Below are positions 1 through 11,049 of a stretch of 64,000 nucleotides of DNA, one piece after another. The notes below the pieces were generated by a model. The model did not search any database. It saw only the letters and a program-made list of their open reading frames with translations, and was not told the DNA's origin. Position 1 is the first letter of the stretch. Each line of letters starts with the position of its first letter. The position numbers and the translations under genes were made by a program. This stretch comes from Tiliqua scincoides (taxonomy: Eukaryota; Chordata; Lepidosauria; Squamata; Scincidae): assembly GCF_035046505.1 (NCBI RefSeq), contig NC_089826.1, positions 77,678,754 through 77,742,753 of the forward strand. Direction: 5' to 3'.

Positions 1-1238
1 TTAACCAAAAAGGAGAAAGAAAAGAAAGAAAATCAGATGGGCAGCAACAGAATCCTTTTCACAAATCTCAACAATGGTATTGGAATTCAGCTGTGCTATG
101 AATATTTTGAGTTTAATTCTTTCAACTTAATGGCGCTGCTATCCAGGCATTGTGCTGCATCTGTGCAAACTTCTCTGGTGTAGTGTGTTTAGAATGCATT
201 ATGGTACCAGCGGGACTTCCCCCATGCAAATACAATTCAGATAAACACAGAAACATGCTCTGGATTGGTTGTTTTAGTATTAACATTTTGACTGGTAAAT
301 AACACACTTTTTTTTATAAAAAACCCTTTACTATCAAAATGATTATAAGAAATGCTTTGAAATTCTCTGTTCACTAGGACTTCATATTTGCTGCCTTCTA
401 AGTTCCTAATCCAGGCATGCTCATGTGTCAAAAGGTGTTGCATTCAAATAGTTGTTTGCATGGAACCTCAGAAGCTAGGAACACAGATCAGTAGCTGATA
501 ATACTGTTTGCATCTGTGTTAGAAATTGGTTCCTGCTCACATCATAGTGTACTGTAATAGCAAGTAGACATTGGCTGCTAAGGTAGAGGCAGGTTGCCCC
601 GTTACCTGGTTCTGCACATCCAAGACCATGTACATCAGGAATTGGAGCACTGGGTTCATTTTTTCCACCTGATCAGATGCTCTGTGCACAGTGAGATCCT
701 GCACCAGGTTGCCTACATTCAAGAAAAGTAAATGGATCTGTTTCCCTATGCATCAGTATGCAGTATGGGTTGTGCATACAGGACATACATTATCATATAG
801 TAAGTGATCTGTTGATACCAGGGTGACATCTATGAAGTTGTAAAACTGCTCATAGATATTTTGAAGTAAGATATACAACCCAATCCTAACCAACTTTCCA
901 GCACCTCTGCAACCCTGAGCCTTTGAGGAGGCCTCCATGACTTCTCCACCACCACCATGGAATGCGGCTTGCATTTGTGTATCAGCATTTGTACAGTTTT
1001 GCAGAGTAAGCATAAACAAAAATGGCATGTTCCTGCCCAAAGGAACTGGCCATATGAGTTTTGATAGGGAAAGGAGGAGAGATGGTGAATGTGAGGAAAG
1101 GGTTACAACAAGAGAAACTAAGAATGAATGTAACTGCATATTTGTAGACTTTCTTTCTGCTTGGAAAAAGGAAACCAAAGGTATTTATTCCACCACCCCC
1201 ATGTACTCTTTGTGTAAAATGCTCTCCAGAAGATTTAC
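1..1238. other. Non-coding stretch, no feature recognised
   Basis: I see no gene, tRNA or clear repeat boundary here. The short open frames on both strands show no family motif. The purine-rich start and the T-rich segment near 305-320 are ordinary low-complexity DNA. Confidence 0.6.
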
Positions 1239-1246
1239 CTTTAGAG

Positions 1247-1609
1247 CAAGGGTCTCCAATCCCCGGACCGGGGGTCAGGTGTCGCCCATGGAGTGCCTCT
1301 ATCCAGCCCATGGCCAGCCTCTGATTCCCTGAGAGCCTCTGGCCCAGTTGACCAAACACAACCAGAGTTATGCTTGTGGGGTGGGGGAATGTGAGTCCAT
1401 TTAAGTGTGTGCTTTAAATCTTGGACTGTGTTGGTGCTTGGAGAAATCCTGGACATTTGAGCTCATTCATTCATTCATTCATTCCAGTCATTCATCTAAG
1501 TTCCATCTCTAATGTATTTATTTAAATTTTATATTTAATTTTTTTTCCGGCCCTTAACACCATGCCAGATATTTGATGTGGCCCTTCGGCCGAAAAGTTT
1601 AGACCCCTG
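1247..1609. mobile_element. Non-autonomous hAT element with 8-bp TSD
   Basis: The left end reads CAAGGGTCTCCAAT and the right end is its imperfect inverse, GTTTAGACCCCTG. The 8-bp duplication CTTTAGAG flanks it exactly (1239-1246 and 1610-1617). An 8-bp duplication with short CAGGGGT-like termini is the hAT signature. The interior holds a run of ATTC units near 1465-1482 and the words GATGTGGCCC close to the right end, both also seen in or near the copies at 20270 and 47246, so the three are one family. No transposase frame is present. Confidence 0.85.
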
Positions 1610-1617
1610 CTTTAGAG

Positions 1618-2049
1618 CACTGGAGGCAACTATAACAGTTATTACCACTTCAAGAAGCTGAGATTTGTATCCTTTCTTTTCCTGCTCCTTTTTCTTTTAA
1701 TATCCTGACCATGAGCTTGTGATCCAATTTGTATTTTTGGAAAATCCTGCTATAAGCAAGACCGTAGTTATCTACTGAAGTTCATAGCCACACATTGCTC
1801 CAGCTGTTTTGTGATGATAGCTGAGTTTTGATGCATCATACAAGTATGTAGATTGTTGCTAATTTTATCTTCATGTGGTTTGTTGAAGTCAGACTGTTGG
1901 CAGCGGTAAAAAAAAAAAGAGTTGATAACTTGAATGTTCTGCTTGTGTGTTTTCTATCAAATGCATTTCCACCTGTTGTTTCTCCTAGCTAGTGTTGACA
2001 TTGGTAACAAATAGCACTGTGTAGCAAGTGTGGAAAAAGCATAGTTAAC
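1618..2049. other. Non-coding stretch, nothing recognised
   Basis: AT-rich sequence between a hAT copy and a MITE, with a short A run near 1908-1918. I see no gene or repeat boundary. Confidence 0.6.
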
Positions 2050-2052
2050 TAA

Positions 2053-2225
2053 GGGCCCAATCCTATCCAACATTCCAGTGCTGGTGCAGCCATGCCAATG
2101 GGGCATGTGCTGCATCCTTTAGTGGAGGGGCAGTTATGGAGGTAAGGGGGTGTTTGTAAGGGGATGTTTGTAAGGGGCTGCACTCTAGTTGCATCAGTGC
2201 TGGAAAGTTGGATAGGATTGGGCCC
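2053..2225. mobile_element. Harbinger-like MITE, TAA duplication
   Basis: Near-perfect terminal inverted repeats start GGGCCCAATCCTATCCAAC and end with the inverse. TAA flanks both sides (2050-2052 and 2226-2228). The interior contains GGGGCATGTGCTGCATCC, which recurs in the sister copies at 7311, 13132, 17335, 39306 and 43431. A 3-bp TTA/TAA duplication is characteristic of PIF/Harbinger elements; the superfamily call is an inference because no transposase is present. Confidence 0.75.
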
Positions 2226-2228
2226 TAA

Positions 2229-2690
2229 GGGCACAATCCAAAGCAGCCCCTAAGCTGGCACAAGTCCCTTGTGCGGGCCTCCGCGTGTTACAAATGTGAC
2301 CTAAAGCATGTTTGTGCAACCACAGGAGTCAGGGAGGCCAGCGCAAGAATGCACGCCGACCTCCCCACGCCAGATCCAGGCTTGGCAAACGTAATTTCCC
2401 TCCAGCAGTGGGCTGCTGATGTGGGGGTTTGAGGAGGGTGTTTCAGGTTGGGGGGAGGGTGGGCAGTGGGTGGGCTGGTGGGTGAACCAGGAGGAAGCCT
2501 GTATCCTAACTCCTTCCTGAGCAGTGTGGCCTTATACGGGGCTGTTTGGACCTGTAACACTTATTGTGGTGGCACAGATCCAAATACACCCATTTGGGCT
2601 GCTGCTGCATTATCCAGAGTAATTGATTCCCTTTGTCCTGGGTTGTGCCACAGCCAGCCTCAGCCTACCTGTTCCAGCACAGGTTAGGAT
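2229..2690. mobile_element. Probable longer Harbinger-like element, adjacent to MITE
   Basis: It begins GGGCACAATCC directly after the TAA of the preceding MITE and ends near AGGTTAGGATTTTG, the inverse of an AATCCTAACC-type end. The interior is GC-rich, with GGTGGGTGAACC-like purine-rich tracts. The right end abuts the 3' tail of an RTE-like LINE, so its true terminus is unclear. Confidence 0.35.
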
Positions 2691-2796
2691 TTTGTTGTTG
2701 TTGGCAACCTTCAGTCTCGAAAGACTATGGTATCACGCTCTGAATGGTGGTTCTGGAACAGCGTCTAGTGTGGCTGAAAAGGCCAATTCGGGAGTG

Positions 2797-3252
2797 TCAA
2801 TCCCTTCCACACCGGGAGCAAGTCCAGTCTGTCCCTGGTCTGTCTCCCTGGCTATGGGCCTTCCTTCTTTGCCTCTTAGCCTCAGACTGTTTGCCAAGTG
2901 TCTCTTCAAACTGGGAAAGGCCATGCTGCACAGCCTGCCTCCAAGCGGGCCACTCAGAGGCCAGGGTTTCCCACCTGTTGAGGTCTACTCCTAAGGCCTT
3001 CAGATCCCTCTTGCAGATGTCCTTGTATCGCAGCTGTGGTCTACCTGTAGGGCGTTTTCCTTGCATGAGTTCTCCATAGAGGAGATCCTTTGGGATCCGG
3101 CCATCATCCATTCTCAAAACATGACCGAGCCAACGCAGGCGTCTCTGTTTCAGTAGTGCATACATGCTAGGGATTCCAGCACATTCCAGGACTGTGTTGT
3201 TTGGAACTTTGTCCTGCCAGGTGATGCTGAGGATGAGTCGGAGGCAGCACAT
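2797..3252 (-). pseudogene. RTE-like ORF2 C-terminal fragment
   Basis: A 151-residue open segment of LINE ORF2. It starts within the ILSITWQDKVPNNTVLE region, continues through LRWLGHVLRMDDGRIPKDL, KRPTGRPQLRYKDICKRDL and a basic KQSEAKRQRRKA stretch, and ends at CSRCGRD. The finger should continue HSRIGLFSHTRRC, as in the 24705 copy, but here the frame leaves it. The nominal start codon is an internal residue of the old protein, so this is a fossil fragment and not a gene. Confidence 0.75.
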
Positions 3253-3339
3253 GTGGAAAGCGTTCAGTTTCCTCTCCTGTTGTGAGCGAAGAATCCATGA
3301 CTCGCTGCAGTACAGAAGTGTACTCAGGACGCAAGCTCT

Positions 3340-3600
3340 TTAGACCTGGATCTTGGTATGTTCCGTCAGCTTCTTGTTGGACCAGACTCTCTTTGTGAGT
3401 CTGGAAAACGTGGTAGCTGCTTTACCAATGCGCTTGTTTAGCTCAGTATTGAGAGAAAGAGTGTTGGAGATCGTTGGGCCAAAGTACACAAAGTCATGGA
3501 CAACCTCCAGTTCATGCGCAGAGATTGTAATGCAGGGAGGTGAGTCCACATCCTGAACCATGACCTGTGTTTTCCTCAGGCTGATTGTCAGTCCAAAATT
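3340..3600 (-). pseudogene. RTE-like ORF2 fragment, post-RT segment
   Basis: An upstream piece of the same LINE ORF2 in another frame. Visible blocks are FGLTISLRKTQVMVQDVDSP, VVHDFVYFGPTISNTLSLN and ELNKRIGKAATTFSRLTKRV. In intact relatives this segment follows the reverse transcriptase palm domain. LINE similarity ends near 3600, which marks the 5' truncation of this copy. Confidence 0.7.
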
Positions 3601-3602
3601 TG

Positions 3603-4705
3603 GATTGGGTGTCCCAATACCATTTACAATAGGCAAGTTTGTTGGGGATGGGAAAACTCAAATGTTTGATCAAATGGGGCAAACCATCTGCACCCTGTGG
3701 ATTTCTGAAATTTTACGTCTCCTGTATCTTATTATGCTCCATGACTTTTATAGGAAAATACTATACTTTCTTGCCATAATTTAGGAACAGAGGTCTGCAT
3801 GAGGAAGCATGCTTCTGTAGGCACAGCTAATGTAGTGCTGTGCTGAGCTGAGCTCCACTGTTGTCTGCATGCATCTTTGAATGTAGATGGAAACATGTAT
3901 CTCCATCAGATGTCACTGTTTGTTGTGACTGAGCTGGATTGGAAGCCCATATGTAAAACCCATCGCATGAACTTTAAGGGTTAAATCCTAAGGTGCTATT
4001 AACATGCATGGCAGACATGGTGTGACAACTAGAATCAAATCAGGCAATTGCTTGACTATGCTGGTTCAGGAGAGTGGTTTATACAGTACTTCCCAGGGAT
4101 GTCACCCTGTTGATTCCCCAGAGCATCATTTCTGAAACCATGTTCTCACTATTAGCTCTGTTGGAATAAATGGGAATGCTTTCAAATATGTGGGGTCCTT
4201 TTTCCCCACTTATCTTTTTCCTGTATCCTGGTATACCTTTTTTTCCAACAGTGCTCTGCAACACTGTGTTCTGTAGACAGTTTCTGTTTAACAAGATTAT
4301 TTTCTCTTATGCTCTGAAAATCCAGCTAGCCTTGCAAAAACCGTCTGATCCTTAGCACCATCTGTCCTCCGGGGACTTTACAAAAACTTCTCTCACATTG
4401 TATTTCTACAAGAGACTCCTTCAGTCTCCAAAGGATTTAGGATAGAAATGGGCCTCCTGAGAATAGAAGGTGCAGGGAACATCTTGTTTGCTATGATGAT
4501 GTTTAGCTTAGAAATCTTCACATCAAAAGCTTTAGGTCTTTCACAGTCTGCAAAATTGACGCTGAGTGGTGAGAGGTAAACAAATGGAGCAATACAGAGG
4601 GAAACATCTTGTGTGGGTTTCTAGGACCAAAATATTGAGATGCCACTATTGAAAAATAAAAGTCAAGGTTCTGAACTCAGAACAAATTGTGGAACCAGAG
4701 GGAAT
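3603..4705. other. Non-coding stretch, nothing recognised
   Basis: Unique-looking AT-rich sequence. No splice-bounded open frame or repeat terminus could be supported. Confidence 0.55.
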
Positions 4706-4713
4706 GTATATAC

Positions 4714-5013
4714 CAGAGATGTCAAACTCATTTCATACAGAGGGCTGAAGTTAGCATTCATGCTGCCTGCTGAGGGTTGGAAGTTACATCATTAAGCAGG
4801 AAGTGACCTTATTAAGCAGATGATGGCCAAAAATAAGCACTTTGTTCTCACGTAAAGATTCATTAGCTGCGAATGACTGAGGAGAAAATGTGCAAATCTT
4901 GTTCATATTTTCAAGATATGAGAGAGTCCAATTATCAAGCTGGGAGAACCCAGTTATCACAAATTGTTTCCAGAGCCACATTCAGCTCATGGGCCTTATG
5001 TTTGACATCCCTA
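4714..5013. mobile_element. Non-autonomous hAT element, GTATATAC TSD
   Basis: The ends are CAGAGATGTCAAAC and the inverse GTTTGACATCCCTA. An exact 8-bp duplication, GTATATAC, flanks it (4706-4713 and 5014-5021). At 300 bp it has no coding capacity. The interior resembles the inner element at 30775-31117, sharing phrases such as ATGAATGCT/AGCATTCAT near one end. Confidence 0.88.
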
Positions 5014-5034
5014 GTATATACGTTTAGTTTAATC

Positions 5035-5397
5035 CAGTGGTTCTCACACATTTAACACCGGGACCCATCTTTTAGAATGAGAATCTGTCAGGACCCACTG
5101 GAAGTGATGTCATGACCGGAAGTGACATCATCAAGCAGGATAATTTTTAACAATTCTAGGCTGCGATCCTACCCACACTTGCCCAGGAGTAAGTCCCATT
5201 GACTATCATTGTTAAAAGAATATACATAGTAGCTTGTTAAAAGTACGTTACTGTAACCTTTCCCCAAATGTGGTCACATTCCATGGCAGCTTCAAGTCTA
5301 ATATATTAAAAATAAAATATCGAAATGAATGGGGACCCACCTGAAACTTGTTCGTGACCCACCTAGTGGGTCCCGACCCACAGTTTGAGAAACACTG
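5035..5397. mobile_element. Non-autonomous hAT element, GTTTAATC TSD
   Basis: The ends are CAGTGGTTCTCACAC and GTTTGAGAAACACTG. Exact 8-bp duplications GTTTAATC lie at 5027-5034 and 5398-5405. The interior carries GGGACCCA...TGGGTCCC subterminal repeats, as in the 44432 element, and a degraded palindromic CCCAGGAGTAAGTCCCATTG block near 5160-5215. It lies only 13 bp beyond the preceding hAT copy's duplication. Confidence 0.88.
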
Positions 5398-5405
5398 GTT
5401 TAATC

Positions 5406-7307
5406 TACTCAAATCAGAAAATACTTTCCTTTTTTTTTTTTTTAGTTACAAAGAAGAATGGACTCGTGGCCATTTGAGCCCCCCTTCCCATAGTCCTTTC
5501 AGGGTTTTTAATGTTTTGGTAGGTGAAGTAACTCATTGTAAAACTTTTTTCCACATGAGGGCTAGAAGCATGCTGTTCTTATTAAAATCCCATTCTTCTT
5601 TTGGCCCTTGTGAGAACAAATTGCAAACTACAGGTGGGACCTCAGTATCTGCTGATTTGACTCACCACTGATATTAAATGCCTTATAACAAGGGGGGGAA
5701 AAGCACCAAAATCCAATTTCCTACCTTCCCACTGTTCAATAATTACAATTTCATTCCATTAGATTCCATTATTCACCCCTTCTAGTGACTGAATGCAATA
5801 TAGTGTATATACCAATGCATTCTGGGGCAATTATACAGGAGCAAGAAACCTGGAAGGGGGTCTTTAATGTTATTTTTCCACTGATTTGGTATCCATTGAT
5901 TTTTTTTTTTTTAACTACTAGGGGTTCTGAAACACAACCCTTGTGGATAACGAGGCACAACCTGTAGTAGCTCTCCAGGGAACTGCAACCCCCACTGACC
6001 TGATTTGCTTGACCTTTTCTCATTTCAGAGAATGGAAATTGACAACTTCTCCCATTCAGCAGTGGGAGCTACAATGCACAGCTATTCCTGACAGGTGCCA
6101 TCTTGGATACCCTTAATAGCAGTGACTTTTTTTTAACCTGCAGTGCCGTAAAACAATGCTGCATCCTGGGGAAGTGTGGGTATTCAAGATAGTTGTATTC
6201 CATTTTTTTTTACACCCCCAAACATTCTGAAAATGCTTCTGCATCATCCCCTTCATTGCACATCATGTTCATTTTGAAATGTATGGAAACCAAACTTGAA
6301 TGGACACAATTTGGTTCAGTTTCCGTTAATGGGGAGAACAAAAACACATCCCTGCTTTTTATAAGCAGTAAGGTATGAACAACATTTGCACTTCCTGACT
6401 CCCACGGGTGCTCTCCTGCTGCACCCCAAGGTTTTCAAAGCATGAATTAAACCATGGTTCAGTTCTGGAAGTGCCAGCACTTCTGCTGCTCCATATATTC
6501 CAAATCCTGTTTCCTTTTTCTGTTAAAGAAAGTGAACAACTTGGCCATTGCAGTAGCAGAGGCACGATATAGACTCTCTTTGCCTCCTATGCAGTTCATG
6601 CTGGGAAGTTCAGTGTAATTCTTTTCAGCTTCTGCTAGTGGGGATAGGAATGTAAGGTTGAATCAGTCTTTTGTAGGACTAACTGACTGGAGGAAACTCC
6701 CACACGCACAGCAAATTTTGCAAGTGCCTTATCTCTTTTGGTGAGGAAAGGTGGAGCCAGGATTACTGCCACACAACAAGAATCTGAAGGGTAGGCTGAG
6801 CACGGAGAGTTCTGAGAAGGGCACTCACATCCCTTGGTTGATGGTTCCTTATCTTTTCACAAGTACGTAACTGGCTAACCATTTCCACTGGTTGGTGTAC
6901 TTGTTCCTGATACATTTTTCAAGTACTGTGTAGGTTCCCTGACTTTTAGGATCAAAACTGAATTATATTTTTTATATTTTATTTAGCCAGCCCTGCCAAT
7001 GCATGTGGCACATCATGCTTTTAACAGCCCAGAGTTAACAGAGTCCCACTGTCATAAATGGATTTGTGACAACTGCACACAGTGCACTGCTGACAGGTCA
7101 TTCTGAACCAGCACCACAAAGTGGCAGGGACATTGGAGAAGCATGGCTGCAGCCGTTGAACCAGTACTTTGGGGCAGGAAGTGTGAGTGGGGAGTGGGAG
7201 TTATAGGGCTGATCAGGGGAGGATAGGAAGCAGTGTCTGGGCTGGAGGGAATGGATCTTGGCAGCATATGCACTTATGCCTATGCTGCTTGCTTACTCTT
7301 TTTAGAC
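5406..7307. other. Non-coding stretch, nothing recognised
   Basis: Several T homopolymers (near 5431, 5901, 6129 and 6205) and no supported gene. Short open frames here have no family motifs. Confidence 0.55.
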
Positions 7308-7310
7308 TTA

Positions 7311-7489
7311 GGGCTCAATCCTAATCAACTTTCCAGCACTGGCATAGCTGTGCCAGTGGGGCATGTGCTGCATCCTGCAGTTGGGGGGCAGTCATGGAGG
7401 CCTCCTCAAGGTAAGACAATGTTTGTTCCTTTATCTTGGAGTTTCATTGCCCTTAAGTCAATGCTGGAAATTTGGTTAGGATTGCGTCC
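7311..7489. mobile_element. Harbinger-like MITE, TTA duplication
   Basis: The ends are GGGCTCAATCCTAATCAAC and an imperfect inverse ending GGATTGCGTCC. TTA flanks both sides (7308-7310 and 7490-7492). The interior is closely related to the copy at 17335, including GGCATAGCTGTGCCAGTGGG and AGGCCTCCTCAAGGTA. Confidence 0.75.
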
Positions 7490-7499
7490 TTAGTCTGTA

Positions 7500-7686
7500 G
7501 AGGTGGCATAAGGCCAAGGAGACTCATAGGGCATCAAGGGGCTTACCTGGCAGAAAGGGGACAAAAGTTCCCTTACATCAAGGAGGCCTCCTGATTGTGT
7601 GTCCTCCCCCTCCACAGAGGATTCATCACGTGTCTGCACAGCACAGTTGCATTGGTGTAGGTAGTGTGGGATAGGATTGAGACGTA
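7500..7686. mobile_element. Probable second MITE copy, inverted, abutting the first
   Basis: Read on the minus strand it begins CGTCTCAATCCTATCCC and contains AATGCAACTGTGC and AGGCCTCC, as in the Harbinger-like family, but its opposite end and duplication are not clear. Confidence 0.4.
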
Positions 7687-7689
7687 AAC

Positions 7690-9059
7690 ATGAGCAAAAA
7701 ATGGAAATACTCTGATCCCAAGGACCTTGCATTTTTGTGTGAGCTAACGCAGTTGTGCAAATTTGGACCTTGTTTCAGGTGATGGTGAGGGTTAAAGTTT
7801 AAGGGACCAGGGATTAAAGGTTTTTTAATGACAGCCAAAAATGTCTCTTTCATGCACCTGCCAAGTACAGGTTAATCTTCCCTATTGGTGAGGGTTCATG
7901 AGCACATACTTTGAAATGCATGCGCAACCAGCACGTGCTCTGTCCCTATCTGGATGTAGTAAATAAAGTGAAAATAAAATAGATCAGGAGGAGAGATGTT
8001 CCTCTTACAACCCATATGCCCCATAAGCAGTAGTCATAAATATATTCGCTGTTGTTCTCGCTGGTGCTAAATTTCCTCCAGTGGGGCACTGAGCTCTAAT
8101 AATAAAACACACATTTTCCTAAGCAAGGGAGCCTAAGAAGATTTACATTGGCAGTAAGTCACTACTTCCAAATGCCATCAGGCAGAATGTCAAAAGATAA
8201 CTGGGAATCTCCCTAGGATGGCTGACTCGGCACGTAAACTGTAGCCAGGTGGAACCTATGTGCCATTGATCTTCATTTTCCTTTTCTGTTAAACATTTAT
8301 ATTAATAGCAATGTGTTCTTTTATGGTAAGGACTTGCTCTACATATAAGAGTACAGAAAAAATACTGATTTTTTTTTCCTTTTTTGCTTCTACTTTGGTG
8401 AATTAGACAGATATTGTACATCTGCAGCTTTTTACTTTCTGACATTACTAGTATTGTCTTACTGTTTGAGAATATTCTCTTGTATCTCCATGTTGGTGTA
8501 TTTTATGCTGTTATTACCAGCTACATATTTTGGAGGCAAGTGAACTCTCAGGGACTGGTTCACATGTTATGTGTTCATCACATTTTCACTACAGTATGAA
8601 GTGGTGTCATGCATGTATGAATGAGAATGATATATGCATACAGCCAAATAGGGCTAGGGATAAAATAATCCTAAATTGGTAGCACGAAAGGTTCCATGTT
8701 GGATTGCACATTAGTATTACATTCTCAAATGCATCTTCCAAGTTAAAAAAAAAAAAAAAAAAAAGCCCTGCAAGTAGGAAAATAAAGTCTGTAGAGGTGG
8801 CAAAAGGAAAAAGTTAGGCTAGAAACTTGATGTTCCAGCATTTGTCTTGCAGGGTGCTTTCATGGGTGACCATTCAAAATGATGTTTCCCAAATCCAGTC
8901 TGAGACTACAACCCTATACACACTTTCCTGGGAGTGATTCGCATTGAACACAATGTAGACACACATAAGGATTGTGCTATGAAGTCCACATCACCATCAC
9001 AAGATCCTCATTCTGCTGCAGAGATAAACTAGTTCTGAGCTCTAACATGAGAAATATCT
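7690..9059. other. Non-coding stretch with a poly-A run and one short MITE relic
   Basis: A long A run lies near 8745-8764. The only other repeat seen is the degraded palindromic element listed at 8905-8983. No coding feature is supported. Confidence 0.5.
8905..8983. repeat. Degraded palindromic Harbinger-like short element
   Basis: It contains ACAACCCTATACACACTTTCCTGGGAGTGA, then an inverse arm around GAACACAATG and AAGGATTGTGCT. The same layout (AATCCTA-C-ACTT-CCTGGGAGTAAG, then an inverse) appears at 18251, 25983, 26541, 33157 and 45263. Confidence 0.5.
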
Positions 9060-9293
9060 AGTTATTTAAAATACTTATACCCCACCGTTCCTCTCAATTC
9101 ACGGCAACAACTTTAAAAACATTGAAAGCCAACAAAACAGTGAACAAACAGCAAATTGACACACAAACAAGTCCAAAACAACCAGAATTAAAAGTATGCC
9201 GCAAATGCCAAAGCAAAACAAATAAATTTTCAGACTTTTCTTGAATACTGGCAGAGATGCAGTCAGCCTGATCTCTACTAGCAGGAAGTTCCA
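9060..9293 (-). mobile_element. SINE/LINE 3' fragment, minus strand
   Basis: Read on the minus strand, this ends in a squamate SINE-like tail (GGTGGGGTATAAGTATTTTAAAT). It also contains an AGTTCCTGCTAGTAGAGATC block like that in a common squamate repeat. A CR1 3' end joins it at about 9294. The family is assigned by resemblance only. Confidence 0.4.
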
Positions 9294-10226
9294 CATAAGA
9301 ACATAAGAACAGCCCCACTGGATCAGGCCATAGGCCCATCTAGTCCAGCTTCCTGCATCTCACAGCAGCCCACCAAATGCCCCAGGGAGCACACCTGATA
9401 ACAAGAGTCTTGCATCCTGGTGCCCTCCCTTGCATCTGACACAGCCCATTTCTAAAATCAGGAGGTTGCACATACACATCATGGCTTGTGACCCGTAATG
9501 GATTTTTGCTCCAGAAACATGTCCAATCCCCTTTTAAAGGCATCTAGGCTAGACGCCAGCACCACATCCTGCGGCAAGGAGTTCCACAGACCGACCACAC
9601 GCTGAGTAAAGAAATATTTTCTTTTGTCTGTCCTAACCCGCCCAACACTCAATTTTAGTGGATGTCCCCTGGTTCTGGTATTATGTGAGAGTGTAAAGAG
9701 CATCTCCCTATCCACTCTGTCCATCCCCTGCATAATTTTGTATGTCTCAATCATGTCCCCCCTCAGGCACCTCTTTTCTAGGCTGAAGAGGCTCAGACGC
9801 TGTAGCCTTTCCTCATAAGGAAGGTGCCCCAGCCCCGTAATCATCTTAGTCGCTCTCTTTTGCACCTTTTCCATTTCCACTATGTCTTTTTTGAGATGCG
9901 GCGACCAGAACTGGACACAATACTCCAGGTGTGGCCTTACCATCGATTTGTACAACGGCATTATAATACTAGCCGTTTTGTTCTCAATACCCTTCCTAAT
10001 GATCCCAAGCATAGAATTGGCCTTCTTCACTGCCGCCGCACATTGGGTCGACACTTTCATCGACCTGTCCCCCACCACCCCAAGATCTCTTTCCTGATCT
10101 GTCACAGACAGCTCAGAACCCATCAGCCTATATCTAAAGTTTTGATTTTTTGCCCCAATGTGCATGACTTTACACTTACTGACATTGAAGCGCATCTGCC
10201 ATTTTGCTGCCCATTCTGCCAGTCTG
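9294..10226 (-). mobile_element. CR1-clade LINE, 5'-truncated (copy A)
   Basis: A minus-strand LINE copy whose 3' end at 9294 carries two TTCTTATG units (here CATAAGAA). A terminal 8-base tandem repeat in place of poly-A is a CR1 hallmark. It includes the 3' UTR and the last quarter of ORF2, and stops before the reverse transcriptase core. It is followed by about 40 bp containing a displaced internal CR1 fragment (10230-10267), and then by copy B in the same direction. Confidence 0.85.
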
Positions 10227-10234
10227 GAGATCAT
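9479..10234 (-). pseudogene. CR1 ORF2 C-terminal fragment (copy A)
   Basis: An open segment of about 250 residues matching the end of CR1 ORF2: EWAAKWQMRFNVSKCKVMHI, SVTDQERDLGVV, MVRPHLEYCVQFWSPHLKK, KRATKMITGLGHLPYEERL and a final SLPQDVVLASSLDAFKRGLD. The catalytic FADD box is missing because of the 5' truncation, so it cannot act as a reverse transcriptase. Its start codon is internal to the old protein. Confidence 0.75.
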
Positions 10235-10263
10235 GCTACATAGATCATTTCCACTATGTCTTT

Positions 10264-11036
10264 TTTGAGAACAGCCCCACTGGATCAGGCCATAGGCCCA
10301 TCTAGTCCAGCTTCCTGCATCTCACAGCAGCCCACCAAATGCCCCAGGGAGCACACCTGATAACAAGAGTCTTGCATCCTGGTGCCCTCCCTTGCATCTG
10401 ACACAGCCCATTTCTAAAATCAGGAGGTTGCACATACACATCATGGCTTGTAACCCGTAATGGATTTTCCCTCCAGAAACTTGTCCAATCCCCTTTTAAA
10501 GGCATCCAGGCCAGATGCCACCACCACATCCTGTGGCAAGGACCAACCACACGCTGAGTAAAGAAATATTTTCTTTTGTCTGACTTAACTCTCCCAACAC
10601 TCAATTTTAGTGGATGTCCCCTGGTTCTGGTGTTATGTGAGAGTGTAAAGAGCACCTCTCTATCCACTCTGTCCATCCCCCTGCATAATTTTGTATGTCT
10701 CAATCTTTCCCCCCCCCCGGCGCCTCTTTTCTAGGCTGAAGAGGCCCAAACACTGTAGCCTTTCCTCATAAGGAAGGTGTCCCAGCCCAGTAATCAGCTT
10801 AGTCACTCTCTTTTGCACCTTTTCCATTTCCACTGTGTCCTTTTTGAGATGTGGCGACCAGAACTGGACGCAGTACTCCAGGTGTGGCCTTACCATTGAT
10901 TTGTACAATGGCATTATAATATTAACTGTTTTGTTCTCCATACCTTTTCTAATGATCCCAAGCATAGAATTGACCTTCTTCACTGCCACCGTACATTGGG
11001 TCGACACTTTCATCGACCTGTCCACCACCACCGCAA
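10264..11036 (-). mobile_element. CR1-clade LINE, truncated (copy B)
   Basis: A second minus-strand copy in tandem with copy A. It begins at AGAACAGCCCCACTGG without its own 8-base repeats, and runs to a point near the ERDLGVV-equivalent region. It is more diverged than copy A: the frame breaks twice or more, and about 10 bp are missing near 10540. Because it lacks the terminal repeats and joins internal CR1 sequence, it may come from duplication or recombination and not from separate retroposition. Confidence 0.8.
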
Positions 11037-11049
11037 TCCTACACATCCT

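Larger units (their letters stand above)
2692..3602 (-). mobile_element. RTE-like LINE, 5'-truncated 3' part
   Basis: This is a minus-strand non-LTR retrotransposon fragment. Its 3' end lies at 2692 and ends in an AAC repeat (read here as GTTGTTGTT). It covers the part of ORF2 after the reverse transcriptase core: a segment with SLRKTQVMVQDVDSPP and ELEVVHDFVYFGPTIS (frame 3340-3636), then RLRWLGHVLRMDDGRIPKDL and a final Cys/His finger CSRCGRD (frame 2797-3252). The two segments lie in different frames, so at least one frameshift has occurred. DFVY-G-TIS and RWLGHV motifs are typical of RTE and related LINEs; clade assignment needs a tree. The 3' terminal tail is shared with the 5S-SINE at 16958. 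Confidence 0.8.

Noticed and set aside
753-1332. Overlapping open frames of 125-141 residues near 1 kb
   Set aside because: Frames on both strands, no domain, no splice context, and partial overlap with a hAT element.
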